From Eisenbergiella sp900555195 (GTDB taxonomy: Bacteria > Bacillota > Clostridia > Lachnospirales > Lachnospiraceae), in assembly GCA_902492555.1 (NCBI GenBank), contig CABUMH010000016.1, forward strand, positions 1 to 49,502: a stretch of 49,502 nucleotides of DNA, written 5' to 3'. The position numbers and the translations under genes are program-made. Positions 25,887 to 35,272 of the stretch are shown piece by piece; position 1 is the stretch's first letter; each line of letters begins with the position of its first letter. A model generated the notes under the pieces. That model ran no database searches, was not told where the DNA came from, and worked only from the letters and a program-made list of their open reading frames with translations.

Positions 25887-27443
25887 CTATACTATCCCCA
25901 CTTCTACCTTGATCACAGAAGGAATATCTCCAAGCCGACACTGCGCATGCAGTTCATCACCATTCAGCTTTCTTCCTTCCACAAAATGTCCTCCTTTGAA
26001 TTCACCTTCCCATACCCCGAGCAATTCTGCCGTTTCTTCTTCCCCTATCTTGGCACATACAGATATGTCTGCATTACAGCCGATCAGATAGAAGCCATCC
26101 TCTCCCTCCGGAATCAATATTCCTGCGCTTCCTGCTTTTGTTTCTTCTTTCTCCGGATACTTTAAAAGAACATCGAAACGCTTTAATGGAATAACGGCTC
26201 CTCTCTCATATCCATTGCGCCTTGCAAATCCGATACATTCCTGTTGTTTTTCCAGGTAAATATCCCATATCTCCGCTATGATCTGGTATGCCTTTCCTAT
26301 ATAAGTAATCGTTCCCTCATCGCAGCGATCCCATTCCCAGTCAATCCGCAGGGCATCTTTCTCCTCAAACCGCATAGAATCATATCGCCGCGCATTCCAC
26401 AGATCCTCAATACCGAACAGAGAATAGCCGATTGTATTGTGCAGGCCAAGCAAACCCAGTACATTAGAAGCCGCAGCAGGCTGCCTCAGCGTCTCAGGGA
26501 TGAACAGCGCATTGGCGCTGGCATAAGGGACACAGGAACCAAAAAAATCTGGATCATAGATATCGGGGGCCAGCAGATCAATGGAAGCAGCAACTAATTT
26601 CCATACTGGAATCATACGGGCAATCGGCCCTCCGGAAGGATAGCTGCCGGGACGGAATGGAAAAGCTTCCAGCCATACATTCACATACATGGGGAGGGGG
26701 TATTCCCGTTTCCCTACAGCGGCAATGTACTCTACCGCTCTGGCGAAATGCCAGGCCATGAAGATATCACAGGCATTCTCTCCAAACGCCTGCTTCCAGC
26801 TCCCTTCCGTGGCATACAGGCGCTGCAAATGTTCAGGTATCTCCTTTTCATATTCCATGTTGGCAGCTGCGCTGTAATCCCGCTCTTCTCCCAGGAATCC
26901 CACTTCATTCTCAACCTGGATCATAATTACAGTACGTTCTCTTTCATCATACGCCCTGAGGAAGGCCATGAAAGCAGCAAACGCACGCCCATCCGCTTCC
27001 ACCGCCTCCCGGCAGAACGCCGATATGGTTGCGGACGGCAGTCCGCCTTTCCTGCAGGCACGAAAGTACTTCTTGCTGTCTCTGTGTACCCACGACGGGG
27101 CGTAATTGCTCGCGCCATTCTTCCACAGGCCAAACCACAAGAAAATAATGCGTATTCCCATTTCACGGGCGCGGTCAATAACCCCTTGCGGAATGCTGAA
27201 ATCAAACTCGCCCTCATGCCTCTCCACCAGATCCCAGCAGACAGGAACCAAAAGCGTATTCAAATATTTCCCATGGATCTGCTTCCAGACATATTCTTCC
27301 ATATATCCCGGATCCGATGCCGTCGAATTATGGATTTCCCCTCCCCTTATGAAAAAAGGCGTACCGTCCACCATCAGCCTCTGCTTCCCGTCTTTTCCTT
27401 TCTCCAGGCATGGAATCGGCCTTGCCATCCTCCCTTTTTCCAA
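25887..27443 (-). CDS. Beta-galactosidase-like glycoside hydrolase (GH35/GH42 clan, DUF5597-type)
   Basis: A 518-residue cytoplasmic TIM-barrel glycosidase without signal peptide. Seen: FIRGGEIHNST near the N-terminus, the acid/base glutamate in IQVENEVG near residue 178, and a candidate nucleophile glutamate in LFIPETLRQ near 317. A small beta domain follows. It resembles bacterial beta-galactosidases described with a DUF5597 C-terminal domain. The start is TTG at 27443, because AAAGGAGAG lies 7 bases upstream while the next ATG (27428) sits directly on a purine run with no spacing. Last gene of the LacI-controlled operon, 21 bases after the GH35 gene. Confidence 0.82.
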   Translation of the reverse strand: MEKGRMARPIPCLEKGKDGKQRLMVDGTPFFIRGGEIHNSTASDPGYMEEYVWKQIHGKYLNTLLVPVCWDLVERHEGEFDFSIPQGVIDRAREMGIRIIFLWFGLWKNGASNYAPSWVHRDSKKYFRACRKGGLPSATISAFCREAVEADGRAFAAFMAFLRAYDERERTVIMIQVENEVGFLGEERDYSAAANMEYEKEIPEHLQRLYATEGSWKQAFGENACDIFMAWHFARAVEYIAAVGKREYPLPMYVNVWLEAFPFRPGSYPSGGPIARMIPVWKLVAASIDLLAPDIYDPDFFGSCVPYASANALFIPETLRQPAAASNVLGLLGLHNTIGYSLFGIEDLWNARRYDSMRFEEKDALRIDWEWDRCDEGTITYIGKAYQIIAEIWDIYLEKQQECIGFARRNGYERGAVIPLKRFDVLLKYPEKEETKAGSAGILIPEGEDGFYLIGCNADISVCAKIGEEETAELLGVWEGEFKGGHFVEGRKLNGDELHAQCRLGDIPSVIKVEVGIV

Positions 27444-27464
27444 ATCCGTCTCTCCTTTCCGCCC

Positions 27465-30098
27465 TTACCGCGTCTCCAGTAAAATCCTCTGCAGCACAGC
27501 GTCCTCTTCCAGCGCCTCCGCCAGGATCAAAACAGTTTCATCCATCTCCAAAAATCTGTCCGGCAGCCACACTCTATCTGGATTTCCGCTGCAGACGGAG
27601 ATTCCGTTTAACTCACATCCTACAAAAATCCGCCCCAGGACAACTCCCGCGCAGATCACGGTCAGTTTTATCCCTTTCCCGTCAAATCCCAGCCAAAGCT
27701 GTTCTTTTTCACAAGTGGATACCCGGATGTTCATCCCCAGCATCTCTCCGTTTGGAATAGAATACGGCAAGCGTATCTCTTCCTTTCCCTGCAAACGAAG
27801 CTTCTTTATATCTTCCACTCTCTCAAAGCCGATCTTGGCGGTTCGGATTTCTTGAGCTGCCACGAGATATACATGTCCCGGAACAGGATTCAGACCGGTC
27901 CTGTCATACGCCAGAATCACATTTTCCTTTCTGCCGGCACGCGTATATTCCGTGATATCCAGCCAACTTTTTTCTTTCGTCAATTCTCCGGCCAGTTTCC
28001 CATTGATATAAACTCGTACGCAAAGTTCTCCCTCGTCAACATGCAGGAAGCGGTGGCTGCCTTTCTCAGGCATACACAGTTCTTTCTGCCACACATACAT
28101 CTCATCCGCTGCAAGCGGCAGCCGATCCCCAAAATCTGACACCGCGGGCCATTTTCTCGAAGCAAGCCTTAGGGTCTGCGGCCTGCACTGCGGCAGTACA
28201 TGATAATTCCAATTATATTGAATATCCCTCTCTTCCAGCACTCCCCAGGCCTTTCCAATCCCTTTCAAACTGCCCATTTCAATTACAGGATAGCCGATAC
28301 CATGACCGCAGTTATGGCCCCATATTTCCGTCTTAACCCGAATCTGTTCACCACTGATCGGCACATGGAGCATGTTGCCCGTTCCATAACAGGCAGGAAG
28401 GCATCTTCCATCCGCCCAAATCCGCACAATATCTGCGGCGCCGTAAAGCAGGAGGCCATGACTTTTTTCCGGCATCTGAAATGCATAGACTGCCGAACCA
28501 TCCCACGCCCCATACGCTTCCATCCAGGTAATTTTCCCTTCTATAGAAGGTTCAGGAAAGAGATACCTTTCTCCATTTATCTCTTCTATCGAAGAAGTCG
28601 CTCGAATTTCGGACATCTTCTCCGCAAACTTCGGCAGATAAGCCGTCTCGCATTCGGCCGCCTCCTTTCGGGTTACCGCCTCTATTAAAAGAGAGCCTCC
28701 CCTTGTCTGAAGAATCTCTTTTTGGCCAGGGCATACATGCCATTCCTGTTCTCCATCGCCTAACCATATGCCGCTTCCTGTGCCGTATACAATCATATGG
28801 CAATCCTTTCCTTCCACGCCCTCAACCGTAAGGATTTCCAACGATGAACAGATAATTTCCACTCCTGCAAGCCCCCATGCATCCAGCGGCATATGTATGG
28901 GCAAAATCTTTGTGGTATATGCTTCAACAGGAATCTCCATCCGCTTTGCTCCCACGGTTAAATATGCATTGCCTTCTCTTTCACCGAGATTGACCACTGT
29001 CGACAGCCATCCGCCATTTTTCAGCTGAAGAATTCCCGGCCGTTCTGCCTGCTTTTCGTAATCCGCCTCCAGCTTCCAATCCCCTTCTTTGCATGGCCTT
29101 CCCGCCGCAAGGTGTTCACCCAGCGCAAGAATTAAATTTCCCAGAAGCCTTGCCTCCAGATATTCTTCCGTCACGCTCCCATCCGCTTTTATCATCGCAC
29201 CATGGTCATAATCATTGGTCATATAGGAAATTGGCCTCTCTCTGTCATTTCCCCATGTACTGATCCCTGTATAACAGTCATAGTTAGCGCTTGCTGTCTG
29301 GCAGTAAGGGCTTAGCAGCCGGATTCCTCCGATCATTTCCCGCCTGAGGAATGCATGCTGCCGCATCGTTTCCGTAGTCAGAAATGCTTCTCCGCTCTTC
29401 TCCAGTTCCGTCCGGATCTGTTCCATCTTCTCCTCCAGCGCCACATGGGTCGGAGATGAATAGATGTTGAAAGCCGGATGAACCCCGGACGCTGTCCCTC
29501 CGCAGTAGTCCACATCCAGTTGGGAAGAGGTGCACACCACAAAAGGAACAGCAAAATCATAAGGTTTCGCCATATCATACAGGGCCTCTAAATACAGCTT
29601 CGGTTCCCTGCAGTGATAGATGTCCAACTCATTCTCAATCTGAATGAGAATCACGCTTCCTTCTTCTGTATATTGATATCGGTGCAGGATCAGAAATATC
29701 TTGTCAAACCATCCCCGCACTTGTTCCAGATAGGCTTCATCATACTGACGAATGCCTTCTTTTTTCATTCCAATCCAAGCTGGCAGCCCGCCTCCGTCCC
29801 ATTCGGAACAAATATACGGACCCGGACGCGCGACAACATACAGTCCGTTTTCCTTCGCCAGCCTGAGGAATTGCTCAATGTCCCGCATTCCTTCAAAATC
29901 CCAACACCCCGGTTCCTTTTCATGAAAATTCCAGGGGATATATACATCAATCGCACGATATCCGCAGTTCTTAAGCTGCCGCATCCTTTCTTCCCAATAC
30001 ATTTGGGGGATTCTGAAATAAAAAAGAGAGGAGGAAAGCAGAATAACCGGCTTTCCATCTATCAGCAGGCAGTTTTCTTTGATTTCTACTGTCTTCAT
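27465..30098 (-). CDS. GH35 beta-galactosidase
   Basis: An 877-residue family 35 glycosidase removing terminal beta-galactose. Seen: IDGKPVILLSSSLFYFRIP, WNFHEKEPGCWDFEG, ARPGPYICSEWDGGGLPAW, the acid/base glutamate in IQIENELD near residue 154, and the nucleophile glutamate in FLTTETMRQH near 244. Long C-terminal beta-sandwich domains include WGHNCGHGIGYP, typical of carbohydrate-binding jelly rolls. No signal peptide, so it acts on imported oligosaccharides. AAGGAGA lies 6 bases before the ATG; it follows the second permease by 20 bases. Confidence 0.92.
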   Translation of the reverse strand: MKTVEIKENCLLIDGKPVILLSSSLFYFRIPQMYWEERMRQLKNCGYRAIDVYIPWNFHEKEPGCWDFEGMRDIEQFLRLAKENGLYVVARPGPYICSEWDGGGLPAWIGMKKEGIRQYDEAYLEQVRGWFDKIFLILHRYQYTEEGSVILIQIENELDIYHCREPKLYLEALYDMAKPYDFAVPFVVCTSSQLDVDYCGGTASGVHPAFNIYSSPTHVALEEKMEQIRTELEKSGEAFLTTETMRQHAFLRREMIGGIRLLSPYCQTASANYDCYTGISTWGNDRERPISYMTNDYDHGAMIKADGSVTEEYLEARLLGNLILALGEHLAAGRPCKEGDWKLEADYEKQAERPGILQLKNGGWLSTVVNLGEREGNAYLTVGAKRMEIPVEAYTTKILPIHMPLDAWGLAGVEIICSSLEILTVEGVEGKDCHMIVYGTGSGIWLGDGEQEWHVCPGQKEILQTRGGSLLIEAVTRKEAAECETAYLPKFAEKMSEIRATSSIEEINGERYLFPEPSIEGKITWMEAYGAWDGSAVYAFQMPEKSHGLLLYGAADIVRIWADGRCLPACYGTGNMLHVPISGEQIRVKTEIWGHNCGHGIGYPVIEMGSLKGIGKAWGVLEERDIQYNWNYHVLPQCRPQTLRLASRKWPAVSDFGDRLPLAADEMYVWQKELCMPEKGSHRFLHVDEGELCVRVYINGKLAGELTKEKSWLDITEYTRAGRKENVILAYDRTGLNPVPGHVYLVAAQEIRTAKIGFERVEDIKKLRLQGKEEIRLPYSIPNGEMLGMNIRVSTCEKEQLWLGFDGKGIKLTVICAGVVLGRIFVGCELNGISVCSGNPDRVWLPDRFLEMDETVLILAEALEEDAVLQRILLETR

Positions 30099-30118
30099 AC
30101 CAGTCTCCTTTTTCCTGA

Positions 30119-30970
30119 TTATTTGATGGAATCGCTTCCTGTGGAAATACTCAATTCAAACATCTGCTTCTGCCCGAGGAAAAACAGCAGGATCATTGGA
30201 ATCACCAGAATCATAGCCGCTGCCATCATCAGGTTCCATAAAGGAAGCTGTCCGGCATGCCCAACCGCTGAAAGGATCTGCACGCCGATCGCCAGCGGAT
30301 ATTTCTCTGTCTGGTTCAGATAAATCATAGGTTCAAAGAACCAATTCCAGTTCCCCATAATCGCAAATATTGCTACGGCCGCAAGGGCTGGTTTAATCAA
30401 AGGCAATACGATCCGATAGTAAATTCCCCAATAAGACATCCCATCGATCTTCGCTGCTTCGTCCAATGAAATCGGCAACCGCATAATAAACTGACGGAGC
30501 ATAAAGATATAAAATGGTGAACCGAATAAATTGGGAATAATCAAGGGGAGCATCGTATTGATCCAGCCGAACCGCCTGAATATCATAAATTGCGGAATCA
30601 GTGTAACCTGAGTAGGAATCATCATCGTGCTTAGCAGGATCATAAAGATGACACTTTTTCCTTTTACCCGAAATCTCGCAAAGCCATACGCTACCATAGA
30701 GGAGGATACCAATGTAAAAACCGTATTGGTAACCGTTAATATCAGGCTGTTCTTCAGCCAGATCGGGACATTGCTTTCCGTAAATATCCGAATAAAATTC
30801 CGTACCTCAAATTCCTTCGGGAATATCGTATATGCGGCTTGGTTCGCCGTCGCATCGCTTGACAGGGCAATGCTGATCATATAGACGAACGGAATCAGGA
30901 ATGCGGCGCTGAAAAGTATTAAAATCAAGTATACCACAGCTGTTGTAATGGGAGAAGTTTTCTTATTCAT
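30119..30970 (-). CDS. Carbohydrate ABC transporter permease (MalG type)
   Basis: A 283-residue inner-membrane subunit with six predicted helices. Seen: N-terminal helix VYLILILFSAAFLIPFVYM, and the EAA loop DEAAKIDGMSYWGIYYRIVLPLIKP near residue 180, here read as DEAAKIDG and IVLPLIKPAL, which docks with the ATPase. It ends in SISTGSDSIK, as is common for MalG-type permeases. Overlaps the upstream permease stop by ATGA. No ATPase gene is present, so a shared MsmX-like ATPase encoded elsewhere is likely (inference). Confidence 0.95.
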   Translation of the reverse strand: MNKKTSPITTAVVYLILILFSAAFLIPFVYMISIALSSDATANQAAYTIFPKEFEVRNFIRIFTESNVPIWLKNSLILTVTNTVFTLVSSSMVAYGFARFRVKGKSVIFMILLSTMMIPTQVTLIPQFMIFRRFGWINTMLPLIIPNLFGSPFYIFMLRQFIMRLPISLDEAAKIDGMSYWGIYYRIVLPLIKPALAAVAIFAIMGNWNWFFEPMIYLNQTEKYPLAIGVQILSAVGHAGQLPLWNLMMAAAMILVIPMILLFFLGQKQMFELSISTGSDSIK

Positions 30971-31902
30971 TTTCTTTCCTCCTCATAGTAGGTCCACAGA
31001 GCAGATGACTTAAACACAAGCATGGTGAATAAGAGAATAATTACCAGCAGTACCCATGCGATGGCAGAAGCATATCCCATTTTGTAATCCCGGAAGCCCT
31101 TAATATACAAAAGCTGCACAATAGACAAAAGGCTGTTGCCCGGCCCTCCTCCGCTTCCTGTACTGCCTCCAGGCATCAGCGCATTGGTTCCAATGACGTA
31201 TACCTGCGTAAACACCTGAAGGGAATTGATAATTCCCATTACCACGTTGTAAAATATAACCGGAGAGAGCATCGGTACTGTAATGTAGCGGAACTCCGCC
31301 CAGGCGCCCGAGCCGTCGATTCTGGCCGCTTCATACAGTTCCCCGGGAATCCCCTGCAATCCCGACAGCAAAAGGATGAACGCGGTTCCCAATCCCCACA
31401 GAGACATCATGATCAGTGCCGGTTTCGACCAAGTTTCACTGAAAAACCAAGTAGGCCCTTCTATCCCCAAAAAGCCCAGCACAGCGTTAACCGGCCCTTC
31501 CGGCGCAAATACCCTGAAGAAAAGCAAAGCAGTTACCACCACCGGAACCAGGGTAGGGATATAAAAAATTGTCCGGAATATCCTTCTGCCTTTCAGCGGG
31601 TAGTTCAGCAGCACCGCCACAAACAGTGATAAAAGCGTGCTCAACACAACATAAAAAAGCGCATAATAAAAAGTATTATATACCGCCTGGTAAAACATGT
31701 CCTCCTGAAATAACCTTTTGTAATTATCCAATCCCACAAAACTCCCTGCCTGGAACATGTCCCAATCTGTAAAACTATAATAGAAAGATGCCAACATAGG
31801 GATGGCTGTAAATGTGCAAAAGCCTATAATCCATGGGCTGATAAAAAACCAGAACCATCCCGTCTCTCTCCCAAGCCTTCTTTTTCTCTTCCCATTCTTC
31901 AT
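30967..31902 (-). CDS. Sugar ABC transporter permease (MalF/UgpA type)
   Basis: A membrane protein of about 311 residues with six helices. Seen: WFWFFISPWIIGFCTF, YSFTDWDMFQAGSFVGLDNYKRLF region (FVGLDNYKRLF), and the EAA loop LYEAARIDGSGAWAEFRYITVP near residue 200 (EAARIDGSGAW). Start chosen at ATG 31902, which has AGGAAG 8 bases upstream; ATG 31926 is possible but has a poorer site. Partner of the MalG-type permease and the binding protein upstream. Confidence 0.93.
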   Translation of the reverse strand: MKNGKRKRRLGRETGWFWFFISPWIIGFCTFTAIPMLASFYYSFTDWDMFQAGSFVGLDNYKRLFQEDMFYQAVYNTFYYALFYVVLSTLLSLFVAVLLNYPLKGRRIFRTIFYIPTLVPVVVTALLFFRVFAPEGPVNAVLGFLGIEGPTWFFSETWSKPALIMMSLWGLGTAFILLLSGLQGIPGELYEAARIDGSGAWAEFRYITVPMLSPVIFYNVVMGIINSLQVFTQVYVIGTNALMPGGSTGSGGGPGNSLLSIVQLLYIKGFRDYKMGYASAIAWVLLVIILLFTMLVFKSSALWTYYEEERK

Positions 31903-31954
31903 TCCCACTCTTCCTATCCCTTCCATTTCACCGGAGAAATCCGCTTAAAACATT

Positions 31955-31987
31955 GGTGTGCTTCCGCCACATAGACGGCAGCACACC
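31955..31987 (-). promoter_or_regulatory. Intercistronic hairpin after the binding-protein gene
   Basis: GGTGTGCT plus CCG pairs with CGG plus AGCACACC across a short loop, in the 140-bp gap between the binding-protein gene and the first permease. No strong T tract, so it is more likely an mRNA-stabilising or partial-attenuation hairpin that keeps binding protein in excess over permease. Confidence 0.6.
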
Positions 31988-32067
31988 ATATAGCATCTTC
32001 TCCCTAACTTATAAATCCATTTATCGTAACAGTTCAGACAGGTCTGCGCTATTACTTTTATCCCGCT

Positions 32068-33414
32068 CTATCCTTCATTGATTCTCTTTTCGATATTGTC
32101 CAAAGCTGTCTGCGGATCAACTGTCCCGTCAAACACTCCAGCCATCTCATCGCTGAAGATGGTATCCCAAGATGACCAATTAGCGCCTACCGGCGGTGTA
32201 TAAACCATCTCGCTGGAACGTGAGAATACTTCAATATCCACACTTTCACTGGTCCATCCTGCATTCTTAAACTCATCAGAAGCCAGAACTTCCAGGTTCG
32301 CAGGTGCATCTTCCAGATTCTTAACGATCACTTGCTGTGCTTCTACATCTGTCATGAAATTGATGATGTCAAATGCAATATCCGGATGTTCACAGGTCTT
32401 AGAAATTGTCATCGCGCTGCCAAATGGCGCAGTCACCTGATAATCTCCTCCAAACAGTTCTACTACATCATAATTGAAGTCCACATCCTGAAGGCTTGAG
32501 AAAAACCATAGCCCATTCGGTACCATCCCTATTTTCCCTTGGGCAAACACGGTTCCCGCAGCAGCGCCGGAACCCATATTGGCGTATTCTTCTCTCGTAG
32601 GAACTACATCATAGACTGTTGTCAACTCCTGAATAAATGTCAGTCCCTTTACGCTCTCTGGAGAATTAATCACAAGATTTCCTTCTTCATCAATCACTCT
32701 TCCGCCTGACTGGTAGATCCAGGTCATCCAGTACGGCCACCAGGTTTCCAATCCAAAGCCCCAGGTTTCTTCTTCTCCGGTTCCTCCTGTCATAGCCTGT
32801 GCTGCCTCCAGCATGTCCTCCCATTTCCAGTCAGCAGTAGGGTAATCCAGCCCTGCTTCGTCGAACATGTCCTTATTGTAAAACAGCACCATCGAACCGC
32901 CCCTATCAGCAATCCCGTACAGTTGTCCGTCGTAAGAATAGGTATCAACTGCCGTCTTTCCTACCCGTGCTTCAAGGTCAATTCCCGCTTCCTGAACATA
33001 CTCATCCAATGGAAGCAACAGACCCTTAGATGAAAAACTGTGAATATCTTCTGCCAGTACTACAATATCAGGAGCTGTTCCGCCCGCAAACATCGTATTC
33101 AGCTTCTGAATATGATCCGAAGGCATATAATTCATCTCAATCTTAATTCCCGGATGCGTACTTTCATACAAATCTGCCCTTTCCCGATACGTTTTCTCAT
33201 CCGTTTCGCTTCCCCAATGTGACATAGTAATGGTAATTTCTTCACCAGTGCTTTCCGCTGCAGCATCCTCTGCCGCTCCCTGGCTGGCAGTCTCCTGAAC
33301 CGTTTCTTGCCCTGTCCCGGCAGTTGTTTCCTGCTGTCCGCTTCCGGAACATCCCGCCAGCATTCCAACCAACAGACATCCCACGAGCCCAATTGCAGTC
33401 CATCTCTTCCTCAT
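32068..33414 (-). CDS. Sugar ABC transporter substrate-binding lipoprotein
   Basis: A 448-residue extracellular family 1 solute-binding protein. Seen: lipoprotein signal peptide with lipobox LAGC at residues 20-23 (from this start), a Thr/Glu/Ala-rich linker, ITMSHWGSETDEKTY, the family motif FAGGTAPDIVVLAEDIH, and LYGIADRGGSMVLFYNKDMFDEAGLDYP region (LFYNKDMFDEAGL). ATG 33414 is 7 bases after GGAGGAGG; a GTG directly before it is less well spaced. First gene of the galactoside operon under a consensus promoter with LacI-type operators. Confidence 0.95.
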   Translation of the reverse strand: MRKRWTAIGLVGCLLVGMLAGCSGSGQQETTAGTGQETVQETASQGAAEDAAAESTGEEITITMSHWGSETDEKTYRERADLYESTHPGIKIEMNYMPSDHIQKLNTMFAGGTAPDIVVLAEDIHSFSSKGLLLPLDEYVQEAGIDLEARVGKTAVDTYSYDGQLYGIADRGGSMVLFYNKDMFDEAGLDYPTADWKWEDMLEAAQAMTGGTGEEETWGFGLETWWPYWMTWIYQSGGRVIDEEGNLVINSPESVKGLTFIQELTTVYDVVPTREEYANMGSGAAAGTVFAQGKIGMVPNGLWFFSSLQDVDFNYDVVELFGGDYQVTAPFGSAMTISKTCEHPDIAFDIINFMTDVEAQQVIVKNLEDAPANLEVLASDEFKNAGWTSESVDIEVFSRSSEMVYTPPVGANWSSWDTIFSDEMAGVFDGTVDPQTALDNIEKRINEG

Positions 33415-33444
33415 CACAAAACCTCCTCCATACTATTATGATTT

Positions 33445-33458
33445 TGAAATCGATTTCA
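33445..33458. promoter_or_regulatory. LacI-type operator O2
   Basis: TGAAATCGATTTCA, a perfect 14-bp palindrome of the LacI/GalR operator type, 30 bases before the binding-protein gene and 102 bases downstream of O1. The pair could support DNA looping or a roadblock. Confidence 0.75.
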
Positions 33459-33546
33459 TAAATATTTGAAAAAATAGATAATTTATCCTTTTACCAGTCA
33501 ATTATTCACTGAAAACAAGATAAATTATCTTATCTAATCATTTTTT

Positions 33547-33560
33547 TGAAATCCATTTCA
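33547..33560. promoter_or_regulatory. LacI-type operator O1 at the transcription start
   Basis: TGAAATCCATTTCA, the same motif as O2 with one central asymmetric base, lying directly downstream of the -10 box and covering the expected start site. Ideal position for repression by the LacI protein encoded immediately upstream. Confidence 0.75.
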
Positions 33561-33567
33561 TAACTTG

Positions 33568-33596
33568 ATTATAAGGTGGCTTCATACACCTGTCAA
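33568..33596 (-). promoter_or_regulatory. Perfect-consensus promoter of the galactoside operon
   Basis: On the minus strand: TTGACA (33596-33591), 17-base spacer, TATAAT (33573-33568). Every position matches the sigma-A consensus. Such strength usually demands tight repression, consistent with O1 at +1. Confidence 0.9.
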
Positions 33597-33664
33597 TCTC
33601 TTTTTTGTAAATATATACAATTTTTTATCACTTTTTATTTTCTTATAGTATAGTTTTTTCCATT

Positions 33665-34702
33665 TTACCCCCCCCCAATCATTTTTTTGCAAGAATCTCT
33701 CACAATAATTTTCGGTTTTATCAGCTGATTTTGTTTTATTTTTCCTCCTTCCACAATACCGACCGCAGAATGAATCAGCACTTCACCAAACCGTTCCAAA
33801 TCATAACTCACCGAAGTCAGCCTAGGCCTGCATAAATTCCCTATGTAAGTATCATCGAAGCTTATAACAGAAATGTCTTCCGGAATCCTAAGACCACGAT
33901 CCAAAATCGCATGAACTGCTCCTGCTGCAGTAAAATCATTGACCGCAATTACCGCCGTCGGCTTAGATGACAGATTCAGGATTTGTTGCATCGCTTCATA
34001 ACCGCTTTGATCATCATAACCTTCTCCGTCCACGATCCATTCTTTTCTAACAGAAATATTATTTTTCTGAAGGATCTGCATATATTTCAAGCGCTTTTCC
34101 ATGGTAGACCTAACATCTTTGCTTCCACCGACAAAAGCAATCTCTCTATGCCCCAGTTTCAAAAGATATTCTACCGCAATTTCTGCCGCCCTGCTTTCAT
34201 CCAGATTTACTTTGCAGCAGTCCGCGCCATTCAGCTGTCCTCCAATAACAATCGGTACGCTATTCGCAATTCGGTTTACATGCTCCACATATTCCATATC
34301 CACCGCCAATTCGTCTGTCCGCCCACCGACCATAACGATTGCGGCCACTCTCTGTTCATACATCGTATCCAGATACTGATCTTCCAGTTCCCTATCCCCA
34401 AGTGTTCCGGTTACAATCAGAGAGTATCCTCTCTTCCTGGCTTCCTTTTCACAGATCGACAGCAATGAGGCATAAAAAGGATTCACGAAATCAACCAGCA
34501 CCATTCCGATCACCCTGCTTTTTGTCTCCCTCAGACTTCTTGCCAGTGCATTCGGCTTGTAATCATATTCACGGATCAGTCTCTCTATTTTCTCCCTTTT
34601 TCCCTCACTGACCTTTGCTTTCCCTGTCAGCACTCTTGACACTGTCGCCGCAGATACCCCTGCTTCTCTTGCAATATCATAGATCGTTACTGTTTTTCCC
34701 AT
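33665..34702 (-). CDS. LacI-family transcriptional regulator
   Basis: A 345-residue LacI/GalR repressor. Seen: helix-turn-helix and hinge at residues 1-60 (TIYDIAREAGVSAATVSRVL; DYKPNALARSLR), then a periplasmic-binding-protein-like effector domain with VDFVNPFYASLL, DGEGYDDQSGYEAM and ISVISFDDTYIG. ATG 34702 is 5 bases after GGAGG; the longer GTG start overlaps that site. Encoded upstream of the operon whose promoter carries LacI-type palindromes, so it is the probable local repressor. The last codons are a run of nine G ending in TAA, a possible slippage site. Confidence 0.94.
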   Translation of the reverse strand: MGKTVTIYDIAREAGVSAATVSRVLTGKAKVSEGKREKIERLIREYDYKPNALARSLRETKSRVIGMVLVDFVNPFYASLLSICEKEARKRGYSLIVTGTLGDRELEDQYLDTMYEQRVAAIVMVGGRTDELAVDMEYVEHVNRIANSVPIVIGGQLNGADCCKVNLDESRAAEIAVEYLLKLGHREIAFVGGSKDVRSTMEKRLKYMQILQKNNISVRKEWIVDGEGYDDQSGYEAMQQILNLSSKPTAVIAVNDFTAAGAVHAILDRGLRIPEDISVISFDDTYIGNLCRPRLTSVSYDLERFGEVLIHSAVGIVEGGKIKQNQLIKPKIIVRDSCKKMIGGG

Positions 34703-34769
34703 TCTTTCCTCCACACCGGAATCCTCTCAGAGCCAACTGTGCACGGCATATCTTCCAAGCTTTTTTTCC

Positions 34770-34797
34770 ATTATATTCCAAAAAACAGAATAATCAA
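34770..34797 (-). promoter_or_regulatory. Promoter of the lacI-family gene
   Basis: On the minus strand: TTGATT (34797-34792), 16-base spacer, TATAAT (34775-34770). A 9-bp inverted repeat ACAGAATAA/TTATTCTGT (34785-34793, 34815-34823) overlaps it and reaches the left end of palindrome B1. Confidence 0.65.
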
Positions 34798-34819
34798 TTA
34801 TTATATTTGAAGCGTTATT

Positions 34820-35263
34820 CTGTCCATACCAGAATCCCTCTGCGCCTTTTTGGGATGCAGCAGCTGGCCCTAGGCTTGCTCATGAGGGATGCTGTTTATG
34901 AAAGGCACTGAGCACGAAAACGATACCTGGATGCTGTGGCCGGCTGTATCCTTTTCCCGAGAACCTGTGAAAAAATCGTGCTGTTTCTTAACATTTCTGC
35001 GGAAGCGTTCTCCCGCGCGCCCTGGCGGCGTTGTCTGACGCCCGAAGGGCGGAGTTCAGCCGCCAGGCGGGAGAACGTTTCCATCAGAAATGTTTAGAAA
35101 CAGCCGGTTTTTGAAGCGGTTCTCGGGAAAAGGATACAGCCGGCCACAGCATCCAGGTATCGTTTTCGTGCTCAGTGCCTTTCATAAACAGCATCCCTCA
35201 TGAGCAAGCCTAGGGCCAGCTGCTGCATCCCAAAAAGGCGCAGAGGGATTCTGGTACGGACAG
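34820..35263. repeat. Family B long palindrome, copy B1 (near-perfect arms)
   Basis: A 444-bp palindrome. The outer arms (about 145 bp) differ at a single position. Inside lie a conserved pair of modules (AAAAAATCGTGCTGTTTC left; GAAACAGCCGGTTTTTG right), a copy-specific stem of about 30 bp, and the apex GGCGGCGTTGTC / GGAGTTCAGCCGCC with a small CGCCC-GAA-GGGCG hairpin (35039-35051). The same modules recur at 46256-46744 and at the window end with different stems. It starts beyond lacI and ends about 10 bases after the dgoD stop. It accounts for the whole 34820-35272 gap. Confidence 0.92.
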
Positions 35264-35272
35264 CAATGAGGC

